A DNA stretch of 64,000 bases from a virus. Under the pieces are notes generated by a model, which searched no databases, was not told the origin of the DNA, and was given only the letters and a program-made list of their open reading frames with translations. The translations under genes and the position numbers were made by a program. Where the stretch lies: positions 22,491 through 86,490 of the IMG/VR virus record IMGVR_UViG_3300032223_001420, one strand, 5' to 3'. Positions 34,502 to 43,799 of this stretch are shown in pieces. Every line of letters starts with the position of its first letter. Position 1 is the stretch's first letter.

Positions 34502-37018
34502 ATGCCACTTGGTTTAAATGGTGGTATAATTGGTGTATTAAATTCATCCACAAAAGCTGGCGGGGCATCTGGTCTTTGGTCGCACAGTGAAGTTGGTATC
34601 AATAGATTACAAGGATTGTGGCCAGACCCAACCAGTGTAGTTCGCACATTTACATCATCGACTACGTGGACCGCTCCAGGTGCAGTAACGATTGATTATT
34701 TCGTTGTTGCTGGTGGTGGCGGTGGAGCATCTGGCGCAGCAGGACCAGGTAATGCTGGCGGTGGTGGAGGTGGCGGTGCTGGTGGTTATCTCTCGGGCAC
34801 TGGGTTACCAATATCATCCGGACAAACATATACGATTGCAGTTGGTTCGGGTGGTGCAGGAGGAACAGCACCACCCGCCAATTTTAGTAACTATGGAAGT
34901 AACGGAACAAACTCTGGTATATTTGTTACATCATCTGGTGCAAATTTAATTCCTTCTTGGGCATATGGTGGTGGCGGTGGTGCTGGTGGAGATGCAACAC
35001 CCACAAGCATTGGTTATTCTGGTGGTTCAGGTGGTGGTGGAAATTCTAACGGTCCAGCCGCAGGTAAAGGAATTTATCCTGGCTCGGCTTTCATAGATGC
35101 TCCTAGACAAGGTTATGATGGAGGTACTGGTAGTACCGCAGGAGGCGCAGGTGGTGGTGCGGGTGCAGCCGCACTTTCTCCAGGTGGCGGAAATTTTACA
35201 ACTATTCCTGGTGGTTTGGGAGTATATAACTCACTCGTTGGTTCAAACACGTATTATGCTGTTGGTGGTGACGGTGGTCGAAATGATTTCCCTTCACCCA
35301 CTTTAACAGGTGCGACCGCTGCCAGTTCGACTGGTTCTGGTGGAGGTGGAGGAGGACAAGGAGGTGGCGGTGCATATTTAGGTGGTGCTGGTGGTTCGGG
35401 TATTATCGTACTCAAATATTCTTTGAACCCCACACTAAATTCCACTCCAATGGTTTTTTCAAATACAAGTCAACTTGTTATTCCAGATGGCGTAACATCT
35501 ATAGATTATTTAATTGTTGCTGGTGGTGGAGGCGCTGATTCTGGTGGCGGTGGTGGCGGTGGTTTAATAACAGGAACAGGTTTTCCTGTAACCCCAAATC
35601 AATCATATACTGTCGTTGTAGGTGCCGGAGGAGCAGGCGGTCGTAATGGTGGTGGATCAGGACCTTTATCCACTGCTGGTGGTAATTCAAGTTTTTCATC
35701 ACTGTGGACACATGGTGGAGGTAGAGGAGGTTCTAGTAATTCACCAAACTATCTAGGCGGTGTTGGTGGTTCTGGTGGTGGTTCGGGTCAAGCACTTTCT
35801 CCACCATCTGGTGGTGGAACATTTAATGGTGGAGCAGCGAATTCTGTAGTAGTCCAAGGCTATGCTGGTGGTCAAGGTGGAACTGATAACGGTTCATATC
35901 GTTATTCTGGTGGAGGTGGCGGGGCGGGTGCTGTTGGTGGCAATGGCACATCAACTGGTGGTGGAGTTGGTGGAAATGGTGGAGCAGGATTATTATCATC
36001 TTTATCTGGTACACCAACGTATTATGCTGGCGGAGGTGGTGGAAAAGGTGATTCTCCAACTGGTCAATCAACAGGCGGCACAGGTGGCGGTGGTGCTGGT
36101 GCATTAGGACCTACTGGAAATGGAAGTAGTGGTACTGCTTCAACCGGTGGCGGTGCGGGCGGTCAAAATTCAGGCAGTGCATATGGTGGTAATGGTGGTT
36201 CTGGTGTTGTTGTTATTAGATTTTCTGGCACGAAGCCTAATGTTTTTTCTGTATTTACTAGCACATCTTCGTGGACTGTACCAACAGGAATTACAGGAAT
36301 AAGTTATATGATTGTTGGTGGTGGCGGTGGTGGAGGTGCAGGATTTTCTGGAGGTGGTGGCGGTGGCGGTGGATTCCGTACAGGAACATTTTTAGTAACT
36401 CCAGGTTCAACATATACAGTTACAGTTGGCGCTGGTGGTGCAATTAATTCAGGTAATGGTTCCAATTCAGGAATCAGTGGTACTACAGGGTCCGTTTGGG
36501 CTGCTGGTGGGGGCGGTGGAGGTGGAACCGGTTCTGGTGCTCCTTCATTAGGATATGGTCAATCTGGTGGCTCTGGTGGCGGTAACGGAAGTAAAAATCC
36601 AGATGGTACTACAGTCGGGCAAGGAAACTCACCATATACAACACCGGTACAAGGATACAATGGTAACACAGGTGGAACTCCAGGTGGTGTTGATTGGGGT
36701 GGTGGCGGTGGTGGTGCAGGTGGAGCCGGTGGCGGTGGCGGATACAACGGTGTCGGTCAAGGCGGTTTAAGTGTATTTTCTTCATTCTCTGGATCAAATA
36801 CTTCATACGGTGGCGGTGGTGGTGCAGGAACAGCAAACGTTCCAGGTGGTTATGGAAATGGTGGCGGTGGTTCACAAGCTGCACCAATAGGAGATTTATC
36901 TGGTGGTAGTACAGGTTCTCCAGGAATAACAAATTCTGGTGGTGGCGGTGGCGGGCAACCTCAAGCACCCAATATTGGTGCTGGTGGTTCTGGAATCGTT
37001 ATCATCAAAGGATTATAA
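34502..37018 (+). CDS. Glycine-rich tail fibre / adhesin protein B, three modules
   Basis: This 838-residue protein has a short head (LGLNGGIIGVLNSSTKAGG) resembling that of protein C (FNGGLIGTPNLTT), then three Gly-rich modules starting near residues 47, 317 and 578. The second module starts with VFSNTSQLVIPDGVTSIDYL, which matches the second modules of proteins A and C better than its own first and third. Each module ends in GGSGI(I/V)V(I/L)+. The stop is directly followed by the next ATG. Likely a fibre-tip or adhesin protein; receptor binding is inference. Confidence 0.75.
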   Translation: MPLGLNGGIIGVLNSSTKAGGASGLWSHSEVGINRLQGLWPDPTSVVRTFTSSTTWTAPGAVTIDYFVVAGGGGGASGAAGPGNAGGGGGGGAGGYLSGTGLPISSGQTYTIAVGSGGAGGTAPPANFSNYGSNGTNSGIFVTSSGANLIPSWAYGGGGGAGGDATPTSIGYSGGSGGGGNSNGPAAGKGIYPGSAFIDAPRQGYDGGTGSTAGGAGGGAGAAALSPGGGNFTTIPGGLGVYNSLVGSNTYYAVGGDGGRNDFPSPTLTGATAASSTGSGGGGGGQGGGGAYLGGAGGSGIIVLKYSLNPTLNSTPMVFSNTSQLVIPDGVTSIDYLIVAGGGGADSGGGGGGGLITGTGFPVTPNQSYTVVVGAGGAGGRNGGGSGPLSTAGGNSSFSSLWTHGGGRGGSSNSPNYLGGVGGSGGGSGQALSPPSGGGTFNGGAANSVVVQGYAGGQGGTDNGSYRYSGGGGGAGAVGGNGTSTGGGVGGNGGAGLLSSLSGTPTYYAGGGGGKGDSPTGQSTGGTGGGGAGALGPTGNGSSGTASTGGGAGGQNSGSAYGGNGGSGVVVIRFSGTKPNVFSVFTSTSSWTVPTGITGISYMIVGGGGGGGAGFSGGGGGGGGFRTGTFLVTPGSTYTVTVGAGGAINSGNGSNSGISGTTGSVWAAGGGGGGGTGSGAPSLGYGQSGGSGGGNGSKNPDGTTVGQGNSPYTTPVQGYNGNTGGTPGGVDWGGGGGGAGGAGGGGGYNGVGQGGLSVFSSFSGSNTSYGGGGGAGTANVPGGYGNGGGGSQAAPIGDLSGGSTGSPGITNSGGGGGGQPQAPNIGAGGSGIVIIKGL

Positions 37019-39454
37019 ATGGCTAAAAGATTCAATGGTGGTTTAATTGGCACACCAAACTTAACAACAATCACTAGAGCTACTGGTATTTGGTCACTTG
37101 GTGATGTACGAAATAGTATTTTAACGAATTCATGGCCACAAGCAACTCCAGTCGTATATACATTTTTATCATCAACTACATTTCAGATACCTGCGGATGT
37201 AGGTGCTATAGACTATTTTATAGTTGCAGGTGGTGGTGCGGGTGGTGGGCAAGGTAATGGTATTGGTGGTGGCGGTGGTGGAGGTGGAGGTTATCTAACA
37301 GGTTTAGCTGTACCAGTTATTTCTGGTGCAACATATACTATCGCTGTCGGTTCTGGTGGTACAGGAACAAGCGCCCAAACACAAGGTGCCAATGGAGGTA
37401 ACTCTGGCATATTTAATACAAGTTCTGGTACAACAGTAACACCGTGGGCAATTGGCGGTGGTGGAGGCGGTGGTGGTAATGGTGCCGCATCAAGTAATGG
37501 TTATGCTGGTGGTTCTGGTGGTGCTGCAAGTAATGGTAATGCTGGCGCAGGAACACCAGGTCAAGGTAATAACGGAGGTTCAGGAAATAATAGTGGAGCA
37601 CCAAACTATCGACTATCTGGTGGTGGCGGTGCAGGAGCTATTGGGCAAGATGGTAATTTTGGTGGTGCTGGCGGCGCAGGAATTTATTCATCGTTCTCTG
37701 GTGCTAACGTAGCATACGCTGGAGGTGGTGGCGGTGGAGGTAATGGGGGTTCTGCTGCTGCTATCGCAATTGGTGGCGGTGGTATAGGTGGCGGTGGAAG
37801 TGCAAATACAAACACCGGTGGTGGTGGCGGTGGCGCACAAAATGGCGGTACCAGTGGCAATGGTGGTTCGGGTATCGTTATGATTAGATGCTATCAATAT
37901 ACCACTGATGCTCTTATATTTAATAACACAACTCAATTTACAATACCTTCTGGCATAACAGCAATCGATTATCTTGTTGTTGCTGGCGGTGGCGGTGGTG
38001 GTGCACAATATGGAGGCGGTGGTGGCGGTGGAGGTGGTTATGTAGTTGGAAGCGCATTTCCGGTTTCTGGTACATTAAACATTGTTGTTGGTGCTGGCGG
38101 CACTGGAGGTGGAGCTGAACCAAATAGCGCACAAGGAACAAGAGGAGGTAACTCTTCAATAGCTGCAATTTCTTCGAATACCGCAATACTTGCTGTTGGT
38201 GGTGGATATGGGGGTCAAGGTGGCGCATATATTGCAGCCGGTGGCTCAGGTGGTTCTGGTGGAGGTGGAGGTGGTTTTGCTGGTGGTACAACAGCGATAG
38301 GTGGTATTGGATTTTTAGGTCAAGGAAATAATGGTGGTAGTGGTTATGGAACTGCAAATTATGGCTCCGGTGGAGGTGGGGGTGCCGGTCAAGTAGGAAC
38401 ATCTGCAGTAACAAATGCCCCAACATATAGTTCAGGAAAAGGTGGCGATGGACTATCATCATCATTATCTGGAACACCCACATATTATTCTGGAGGTGGT
38501 GGCGGTGGAGGTAATGGTGGTTCGGCAGCAGGTGGCTTAGGTGGTGGTGGAACTGGAGGTTCTTCTAGTAATCCCACAACACCCGCTCCTGGTTATTTTG
38601 GAACAACTGGTACACCAAATACTGGTGGCGGTGCTGGTGGTTCTGGAGGCAATTTGGGTGGTGTGAATGGTGGTTCGGGAATCGTAATCATTCGACCTTC
38701 ATATTATCAGTCACAATATAAAACTGCTGTATTTACTACAACCACATCATGGGTTGCAACAACTTCATTAGTTGATTATCTTGTCGTTGCAGGCGGTGGT
38801 GGTGGCAATGAAGGCGGCGGCGGTGCAGGAGGTTTCTTAACTGGCACTGGAATGTCATTAACGCCAGGTCAATCGTACTCAGTTATAGTTGGTGCTGGTG
38901 GTAGTGGTGGATCAGGAAGTTCGGTACTAGCAACAAACGGAGCAAACTCTTCATTTAATGGTATCAATTCTATTGGTGGTGGTTATGGTGGCGGTGGTAC
39001 CAATGGTGGAGCTAATAATGGTGGTTCAGGTGGCGGTGCATCAGCATCAACACAAGGTGGTCCATATGCTGGAGGAATTGGAATACTAGGTCAAGGTCTT
39101 GGTGGTGGCGGTGGTATAAGTGTTTCTGGTGTAGGTAACTTTACTGGTGGTGGAGGTGGTGCTGGTGCTAACGGAGAACCAGGTATTGGTAGCACTAGAT
39201 CAGGTAATGGTGGTATAGGTTTATCATCTTCTATATCTGGTATGCCAACTTATTACGCCGGCGGTGGTGGTGCTTGGGGTTCTCCTGGTACATTAACAAC
39301 ATCAGGAGGTATAGGTGGTGGCGGCAGCGGCACTACCGTAAGAGGAGATTATACTAACGCAGGAACGCCAGGAACTGGTAGTGGTGGTGGCGGTAATCCA
39401 AATCCTGTTGGCGGCAATGGTGGTTCGGGTATAGTAATTCTCAGATGGACATAA
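37019..39454 (+). CDS. Glycine-rich tail fibre / adhesin protein C, three modules
   Basis: This 811-residue protein has a head similar to protein B (NGGLIG...ATGIWS) and three Gly-rich modules beginning near residues 44, 298 and 567. The second starts LIFNNTTQFTIPSGITAIDYL, like the second modules of A and B. Modules contain long GGGGG runs separated by SNG, TPG and SGTPTYY turns, and finish with GGSGIVI+R. It is the last of three paralogues and starts on the first base after the previous stop. Confidence 0.75.
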   Translation: MAKRFNGGLIGTPNLTTITRATGIWSLGDVRNSILTNSWPQATPVVYTFLSSTTFQIPADVGAIDYFIVAGGGAGGGQGNGIGGGGGGGGGYLTGLAVPVISGATYTIAVGSGGTGTSAQTQGANGGNSGIFNTSSGTTVTPWAIGGGGGGGGNGAASSNGYAGGSGGAASNGNAGAGTPGQGNNGGSGNNSGAPNYRLSGGGGAGAIGQDGNFGGAGGAGIYSSFSGANVAYAGGGGGGGNGGSAAAIAIGGGGIGGGGSANTNTGGGGGGAQNGGTSGNGGSGIVMIRCYQYTTDALIFNNTTQFTIPSGITAIDYLVVAGGGGGGAQYGGGGGGGGGYVVGSAFPVSGTLNIVVGAGGTGGGAEPNSAQGTRGGNSSIAAISSNTAILAVGGGYGGQGGAYIAAGGSGGSGGGGGGFAGGTTAIGGIGFLGQGNNGGSGYGTANYGSGGGGGAGQVGTSAVTNAPTYSSGKGGDGLSSSLSGTPTYYSGGGGGGGNGGSAAGGLGGGGTGGSSSNPTTPAPGYFGTTGTPNTGGGAGGSGGNLGGVNGGSGIVIIRPSYYQSQYKTAVFTTTTSWVATTSLVDYLVVAGGGGGNEGGGGAGGFLTGTGMSLTPGQSYSVIVGAGGSGGSGSSVLATNGANSSFNGINSIGGGYGGGGTNGGANNGGSGGGASASTQGGPYAGGIGILGQGLGGGGGISVSGVGNFTGGGGGAGANGEPGIGSTRSGNGGIGLSSSISGMPTYYAGGGGAWGSPGTLTTSGGIGGGGSGTTVRGDYTNAGTPGTGSGGGGNPNPVGGNGGSGIVILRWT

Positions 39455-39462
39455 ATAAATAA

Positions 39463-39469
39463 CTAAATA
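39463..39469 (+). promoter_or_regulatory. Late-promoter-like CTAAATA (with upstream ATAAATAAATA)
   Basis: CTAAATA lies 35 bases before the ATG at 39505, and a second set ATAAATAAATA lies just upstream at 39451-39461. AAGGGAG forms the ribosome site. Confidence 0.5.
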
Positions 39470-39504
39470 GATTGAAATAGTTTTTAACAAAGGGAGTTTT
39501 TTAG

Positions 39505-39888
39505 ATGGCACATTTTGCACAACTTGATGATAATAATATTGTTACTCAGGTCATTGTTGTAGGTAACAATGAATTACTTGACGCCAATGGTCAAGAACGT
39601 GAAGAGCTTGGAGTGGCTTTTTGTCAACGACTATTTGGTGGTAATTGGAAACAAACATCATACAATCATAATTTGCGTTTTAGATATGCTGGTATTGGCT
39701 ATCATTACAACGCTGATCTTGATGCGTTTGTTCCACCAAAACCATTCCCATCATGGGTACTCGATAATACGACAGCGAATTGGAAAGCGCCAGTAGACTT
39801 GCCTTCTGATGCTGGTACAGGTGAACCACCTAAAACTTATCATTGGGATGAAGCAACAACTTCATGGGTTGCAGATACAACAACATAA
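39505..39888 (+). CDS. Conserved small protein of fibre region, function unknown
   Basis: This 127-residue protein begins MAHFAQLDDNNIVTQVIVVGN and contains FGGNWKQTSYNHN, then YHYNADLDAFVPPKPFPSW and YHWDEATTSWV. I know this type from many aquatic T4-like phages as a protein of unknown function encoded near tail fibres. It is soluble, with many Trp and Asn. It is followed closely by a strong terminator, so it ends a transcription unit. Confidence 0.7.
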   Translation: MAHFAQLDDNNIVTQVIVVGNNELLDANGQEREELGVAFCQRLFGGNWKQTSYNHNLRFRYAGIGYHYNADLDAFVPPKPFPSWVLDNTTANWKAPVDLPSDAGTGEPPKTYHWDEATTSWVADTTT

Positions 39889-39907
39889 GTTATTATCATT
39901 CAAAATA

Positions 39908-39931
39908 AACCCTGCTTCGGCAGGGTTTTTT
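39908..39931 (+). terminator. Rho-independent terminator
   Basis: An 8-bp stem AACCCTGC/GCAGGGTT with a TTCG tetraloop is followed by a T run. It ends the glycine-rich fibre unit 20 bases after the stop at 39888. Confidence 0.9.
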
Positions 39932-39951
39932 ATTAGGCAATTCTGGAATGA

Positions 39952-39958
39952 CTAAATA
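39952..39958 (+). promoter_or_regulatory. Late-promoter-like CTAAATA after the terminator
   Basis: CTAAATA followed by AACG, 21 bases before the TTG start at 39980. It restarts transcription right after the terminator at 39908-39931. Confidence 0.55.
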
Positions 39959-39979
39959 AACGATTAGAAGGAGAATACA

Positions 39980-40315
39980 TTGGCTGCTTTTGTTGAGCTT
40001 ACAATCGAACAAGGTGCAAACTTAACATCATATGTCACAGTAAGTGATGATTATGGTGTAGGAATAAATTTGCAGACCTATTCAGCCACATCGATGCTTC
40101 GTAAATCTTATTATTCTACAACAGCCGTGCCAATAACTGCAACTGTTACTGGTATTGCTAATGGTGAAATAACACTTTCCATGACCGCAGCAAACACGGC
40201 TAATCTTACTCCAGGACGCTATGTGTATGATTTATTGGTTACTGATTCGACAGACAATAAAGTCACAAGAGTAATAGAAGGAACAGCAGTGATTCTTCCA
40301 TCGGCTACGAGGTAA
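39980..40315 (+). CDS. Small beta-rich virion protein, TTG start
   Basis: This 111-residue protein starts at TTG. An unusually good ribosome site, AGAAGGAG, lies 7 bases upstream, and no in-frame ATG exists near it. Sequence runs AAFVELTIEQGANLTSYVTV, then repeated strands and ANLTPGRYVYDLLVTDSTDN. The pattern of a Gly-x-Thr strand and YDLLVTD is typical of small Ig-like baseplate or fibre accessory domains. No precise function recognised. Confidence 0.68.
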   Translation: MAAFVELTIEQGANLTSYVTVSDDYGVGINLQTYSATSMLRKSYYSTTAVPITATVTGIANGEITLSMTAANTANLTPGRYVYDLLVTDSTDNKVTRVIEGTAVILPSATR

Positions 40316-40318
40316 GAT

Positions 40319-40540
40319 ATGGGCACAATTACAATTTTTCAACCAAATAGAACCACAATAACATCACCCAATTTTAAACCAACACCTAATGTTGCGTTTG
40401 CGGGTTTGAATGATGTTAATACAATTGGTTTACAGAATGGATATACACTCATTTATAGTGCAGCAAACAGCAAGTATGAAATGAAAGCTGCACAAGAACT
40501 CACATCGTCGATTACATCAATCGATGGTGGAACTTTCTAA
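40319..40540 (+). CDS. Very small virion-associated protein
   Basis: This 73-residue protein (MGTITIFQPN start) contains VNTIGLQNGYTLIYSAANSKYEM, resembling the phrase DGYVLVYNSSTGKYE seen in fibre-associated proteins of aquatic T4-like phages. It sits 3 bases after one gene and 8 bases before the next in a tight cluster. Function unknown; a fibre connector is possible. Confidence 0.6.
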   Translation: MGTITIFQPNRTTITSPNFKPTPNVAFAGLNDVNTIGLQNGYTLIYSAANSKYEMKAAQELTSSITSIDGGTF

Positions 40541-40548
40541 GAATCTAA

Positions 40549-43500
40549 ATGTCTAATACAGCTATTCAAATAAAACGCTCGACGGTTACCAGTGCGCCAA
40601 CTAAGCTGAATATTGGTGAGCTTGGCTATTCTTATACGAGTAATACTCTTTTTATTGGTAGTCGAGATGGTCAAGGATCATTAGCCGTTGGTGGTAATGC
40701 ATTTATTGGCATGTATCAAACGATGTATGATCGTTCGAACACTGCTTACACCACAGCGATTCAAGCATCAATTGATGTTGGCGCAGGATTTAGTCAAGCG
40801 AATGGTGCTTACAATCAAGCCAATGCTGCTTATATTTCACAAAACACTACTGGTGTTGTTGCGAACTCTGCTGGCATTTATGCCAATGGTGCATTTGGAG
40901 CAGCCAATGCTGCTGGTTCTTATGCCAATGGTGCATTTATTAAAGCCAATTCTGCTTATCTGTCACAGAATGTAACTGGCTCATATGCAAACTCTGCTTA
41001 TGCGAATGCTAATGCGGCATTCTCTCAAGCTAACTCAGCGTTTGCAAATGCGAATGCTTCTTTTGCACAAGCGAATGCTTCGTTCATTCAAGCTAACGGT
41101 GCATTCATACAAGCGAACGCTGCTTATATTTCACAAAATACAACCGGCGCTGTTGCAAATTCTGCTGCAATATATGCTAATGGCGCATTCGTTACCGCTA
41201 ATGCTGCTGGCGTTTATGCCAATGGCGCATTTGCTGCCGCTAACGTAGCTGGTACATATGCTAACGGTGCTTATGGTTTTGCGAATTCAGCTTCGTCGTA
41301 TGCCAATGGTGCTTTTATTACAGCTAATGCAGCATCTTATTACGCAAACATCCCATCGTATGGTGCGAACTCAGCTTCGGCATATGCTAATGGTGCATTT
41401 GCAGCCGCTAACGTATCGGGCATTTATGCGAATGGTGCTTATGGATTTGCAAACTCTGCTTCAGCATACGCCAATGGTGCTTTCGCTGCTGCAAACGTTG
41501 CTGGCATATACGCTAATGGTGCATATGGATTTGCCAACTCTGCTTCAGCGTATGCTAACGGAGCATTTGCTGCTGCAAACTCCTCACTAGGGACTAACCT
41601 AGTTCAGAATACAAACATCACATCGGCTGCATCTTATGCCAATGGTGCGTTTATACAAGCTAATGCAGCCTATATCAGTCAAAATACAACTGGTATAATT
41701 GCCAATGGTGCATTCACACGTGCTAACAATTCACTGGATGCAAACAATGGTGGCATCGTAACTGGTAATGTGACGTTTACGAAAAACGTAGTTATCGGTG
41801 GAGATACTACTGTTTCTGGTAATCTATATGTTATGGGTAATACATTCAGCGTTAATGCTGGTGCTATTATCGCAAATGATTCTTTAATCATTCTTGGTTT
41901 AGGTAACTATACATCTGACGTAGTAGATATTGGATTTGCAGGTCACTATAATGCTGGCGTAAATGCACATTCAGGTTTGTTCCGTGATGCTACTCTCAAA
42001 GAATGGTATCTGTTTAAAGGTTATACACCAGATGTAAATGCAGTAAACAATATTGATACTACTGATCCATCATTTAAAGTTGATACATTAAATGCAAATC
42101 TGAAGTCTACTTTTGTTCAAGTTAAAAATATTGATTTGTTACCATATATTAATGCTGCGTTTGATTCTGCTAACGTCAGCACCGGTGTAGATTTAACACA
42201 AAATAATAGTATCACTGCTGTATTCACTTTAGCTAATGGTACAGCGATTGCTGCAAACACACCAAGTTACACTGCAAACTCTGCTGCAATCTATGCGAAT
42301 GGTGCATTTAACGCAGCAAATGTTTCTGGTATATACGCCAACGGTGCGTTTGGTACTGCAAATGCTGCGGGTTCTTATGCCAATGGTGCATTCATCACCG
42401 CTAATGCTGCATCATATTATGCAAACATACCGTCATACGGAGCAAACTCTGCTTCATCGTATGCTAACGGTGCTTTCATCAAAGCTAATGCAGCATACAT
42501 CAGTCAAAACACTACAGGTATCGTTGCTAACAATGCTCTTGATCGTTCTATCTCTGGAGCATCATATGCCAATGGCGCATTCGTTCAAGCTAATGCAGCA
42601 TATCAATCACAAAACGTAACTGGTTCATACGCAAATACAGCATATGCTCAAGCTAATGCTGCATACATCAGCCAGAACACTACAGGTATTATAGCGAATG
42701 GTGCATACAATCAAGCCAACGCTGCATACATCAGTCAAAATACAACTGGTATAATTGCTAATGGTGCTTACAATCAAGCCAATGCTGCTTATCTGTCGCA
42801 AAACGTTAGTGGTGCTTATGCAAACTCTGCTTATGCAAATGCCAATGCTGCGTTTGCCCAAGCTAATGCTGCGTTCATTCGTGCGAATAATTCATTAGAC
42901 GCAAACAATGGTGGTGTAGTTACGGGTAACGTAACATTTACACAAAACGTAGTTGTTGGTGGTGATGCAACTGTCACAGGTAACCTATCAGTTCTTGGTG
43001 CTTTAACTTATGTAAACACAACACAACTGTTAGTTAAAGACAATGTTATCACGTTGAATGCTGCGATCAATCAAACATCAGCTCCAATCTTCAATGCTGG
43101 TTTTGAAATTGCACGTGGTTCTTCTGCTAATGTTTATTTGATTTGGAATGAAACAACTCAGAACTGGACACTTACAAGAAACGGTACAGCATATTATAAC
43201 ATAGCATCCGATGCTGCGGAGTCATATGCTAACGCTGCATTTGCTCAAGCCAATGGTGCTTTTAATCAAGCGAATGCTGCTTATCTGTCACAGAACGTAA
43301 GCGGTTCTTATGCTAATAGTGCATACGCAAATGCTAATGCTGCTTTTGCACAAGCCAATGCTGCTTATGCTTATGCTAATGCATCGATTGCGACAATCGC
43401 TTCCGTTGGTTGGGACTTGGATGATGTATCTAGATTAACTGATGGATTCTTAACTGTATTCCCATTACAATATAGTTTGCAAAATGTTTCGGTATCTGGA

Positions 43501-43749
43501 CCAAATAGTCTTTGGGTTTCGGTTAGTGGAAATACTCAAAGATCGTTTGCAAATACATATGACACAACATTTATGAGTCATTTATTATCAGCAAATAAAG
43601 GATACAAATTAACATCCGATGGTCGCATTCAATTCGTAATACCACCAAGAAATGCTTCGGATGTTCTGATTAGGGTAGTCACAGGTTCGGCAAATACAAC
43701 TGCTAGAGTATACCCATTCAAACCCACTGATATTCTCATGGGTTACTAA
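40549..43749 (+). CDS. Long tail fibre with Ala/Asn heptad repeats
   Basis: This 1066-residue protein has a head (residues 1-60: AIQIKRSTVTSAPTKLNIGE, LGYSYTSNTLFIGSRDG) of a type common at the start of T4-like fibres. A long repeat zone follows. Its clearest part is near residues 155-190, where AF-x-Q-A-N-(A/S/G) recurs every seven residues, the spacing of a parallel trimeric coiled coil. Two beta inserts (about 400-560 and 785-885, with GNVTFTKNVVIGGD and LPY/VLGALTY segments) interrupt it. A globular C-terminus (about 950-1066, WDLDDVSRLTDGF) may be the tip. Adhesive function is inferred. Confidence 0.75.
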   Translation: MSNTAIQIKRSTVTSAPTKLNIGELGYSYTSNTLFIGSRDGQGSLAVGGNAFIGMYQTMYDRSNTAYTTAIQASIDVGAGFSQANGAYNQANAAYISQNTTGVVANSAGIYANGAFGAANAAGSYANGAFIKANSAYLSQNVTGSYANSAYANANAAFSQANSAFANANASFAQANASFIQANGAFIQANAAYISQNTTGAVANSAAIYANGAFVTANAAGVYANGAFAAANVAGTYANGAYGFANSASSYANGAFITANAASYYANIPSYGANSASAYANGAFAAANVSGIYANGAYGFANSASAYANGAFAAANVAGIYANGAYGFANSASAYANGAFAAANSSLGTNLVQNTNITSAASYANGAFIQANAAYISQNTTGIIANGAFTRANNSLDANNGGIVTGNVTFTKNVVIGGDTTVSGNLYVMGNTFSVNAGAIIANDSLIILGLGNYTSDVVDIGFAGHYNAGVNAHSGLFRDATLKEWYLFKGYTPDVNAVNNIDTTDPSFKVDTLNANLKSTFVQVKNIDLLPYINAAFDSANVSTGVDLTQNNSITAVFTLANGTAIAANTPSYTANSAAIYANGAFNAANVSGIYANGAFGTANAAGSYANGAFITANAASYYANIPSYGANSASSYANGAFIKANAAYISQNTTGIVANNALDRSISGASYANGAFVQANAAYQSQNVTGSYANTAYAQANAAYISQNTTGIIANGAYNQANAAYISQNTTGIIANGAYNQANAAYLSQNVSGAYANSAYANANAAFAQANAAFIRANNSLDANNGGVVTGNVTFTQNVVVGGDATVTGNLSVLGALTYVNTTQLLVKDNVITLNAAINQTSAPIFNAGFEIARGSSANVYLIWNETTQNWTLTRNGTAYYNIASDAAESYANAAFAQANGAFNQANAAYLSQNVSGSYANSAYANANAAFAQANAAYAYANASIATIASVGWDLDDVSRLTDGFLTVFPLQYSLQNVSVSGPNSLWVSVSGNTQRSFANTYDTTFMSHLLSANKGYKLTSDGRIQFVIPPRNASDVLIRVVTGSANTTARVYPFKPTDILMGY
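40785..43395 (+). repeat. 21-bp periodic repeat encoding AFxQANA heptads
   Basis: Within the fibre gene the phrases TATGCCAATGGTGCATT and TTTGC(A/C)CAAGC(T/C)AATGC recur many times, encoding YANGAF and FAQANA. A 69-base unit (ISQNTTGIIANGAYNQANAAY) is present nearly twice in tandem at about 42655-42790. Codon third positions vary, so selection is on the protein. Confidence 0.8.
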
Positions 43750-43752
43750 ATA
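43746..43752 (+). promoter_or_regulatory. Late-promoter-like CTAAATA
   Basis: Overlaps the fibre stop codon, 47 bases before the ATG at 43800. TTGGAG precedes that ATG as the ribosome site. Confidence 0.5.
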
Positions 43753-43799
43753 GTATAGAATTTTAAAAACAAACACTTACTCAATTTATTGGAGTTAAA

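Larger units (their letters stand above)
33707..37018 (+). repeat. Duplicated fibre cassette, copy 2
   Basis: Same gene order (YIGN-type, small beta-rich, glycine-rich) as 29825-33243. The glycine-rich gene is then followed by a further glycine-rich paralogue at 37019. Confidence 0.5.

Noticed and set aside
30900-39400. Many long minus- and plus-frame ORFs rich in His, Pro, Leu or Val within the glycine-rich genes
   Set aside because: They mirror GGN-rich codons of the real genes in other frames (Pro and His from antisense). They lack ribosome sites, and the glycine-rich frame continues with proper N- and C-termini.
42236-42619. Plus-strand ORF of 127 residues in the heptad fibre gene
   Set aside because: It arises from the repeat in the +1 frame (Met/Gln/Leu/Thr-rich), with no ribosome site; the fibre frame is continuous.
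40785-43395. Regular short DNA repeats that might suggest a CRISPR array
   Set aside because: The spacing is 21 bases and multiples, there are no unique spacers of constant length, and the repeats are in frame and vary at third codon positions.
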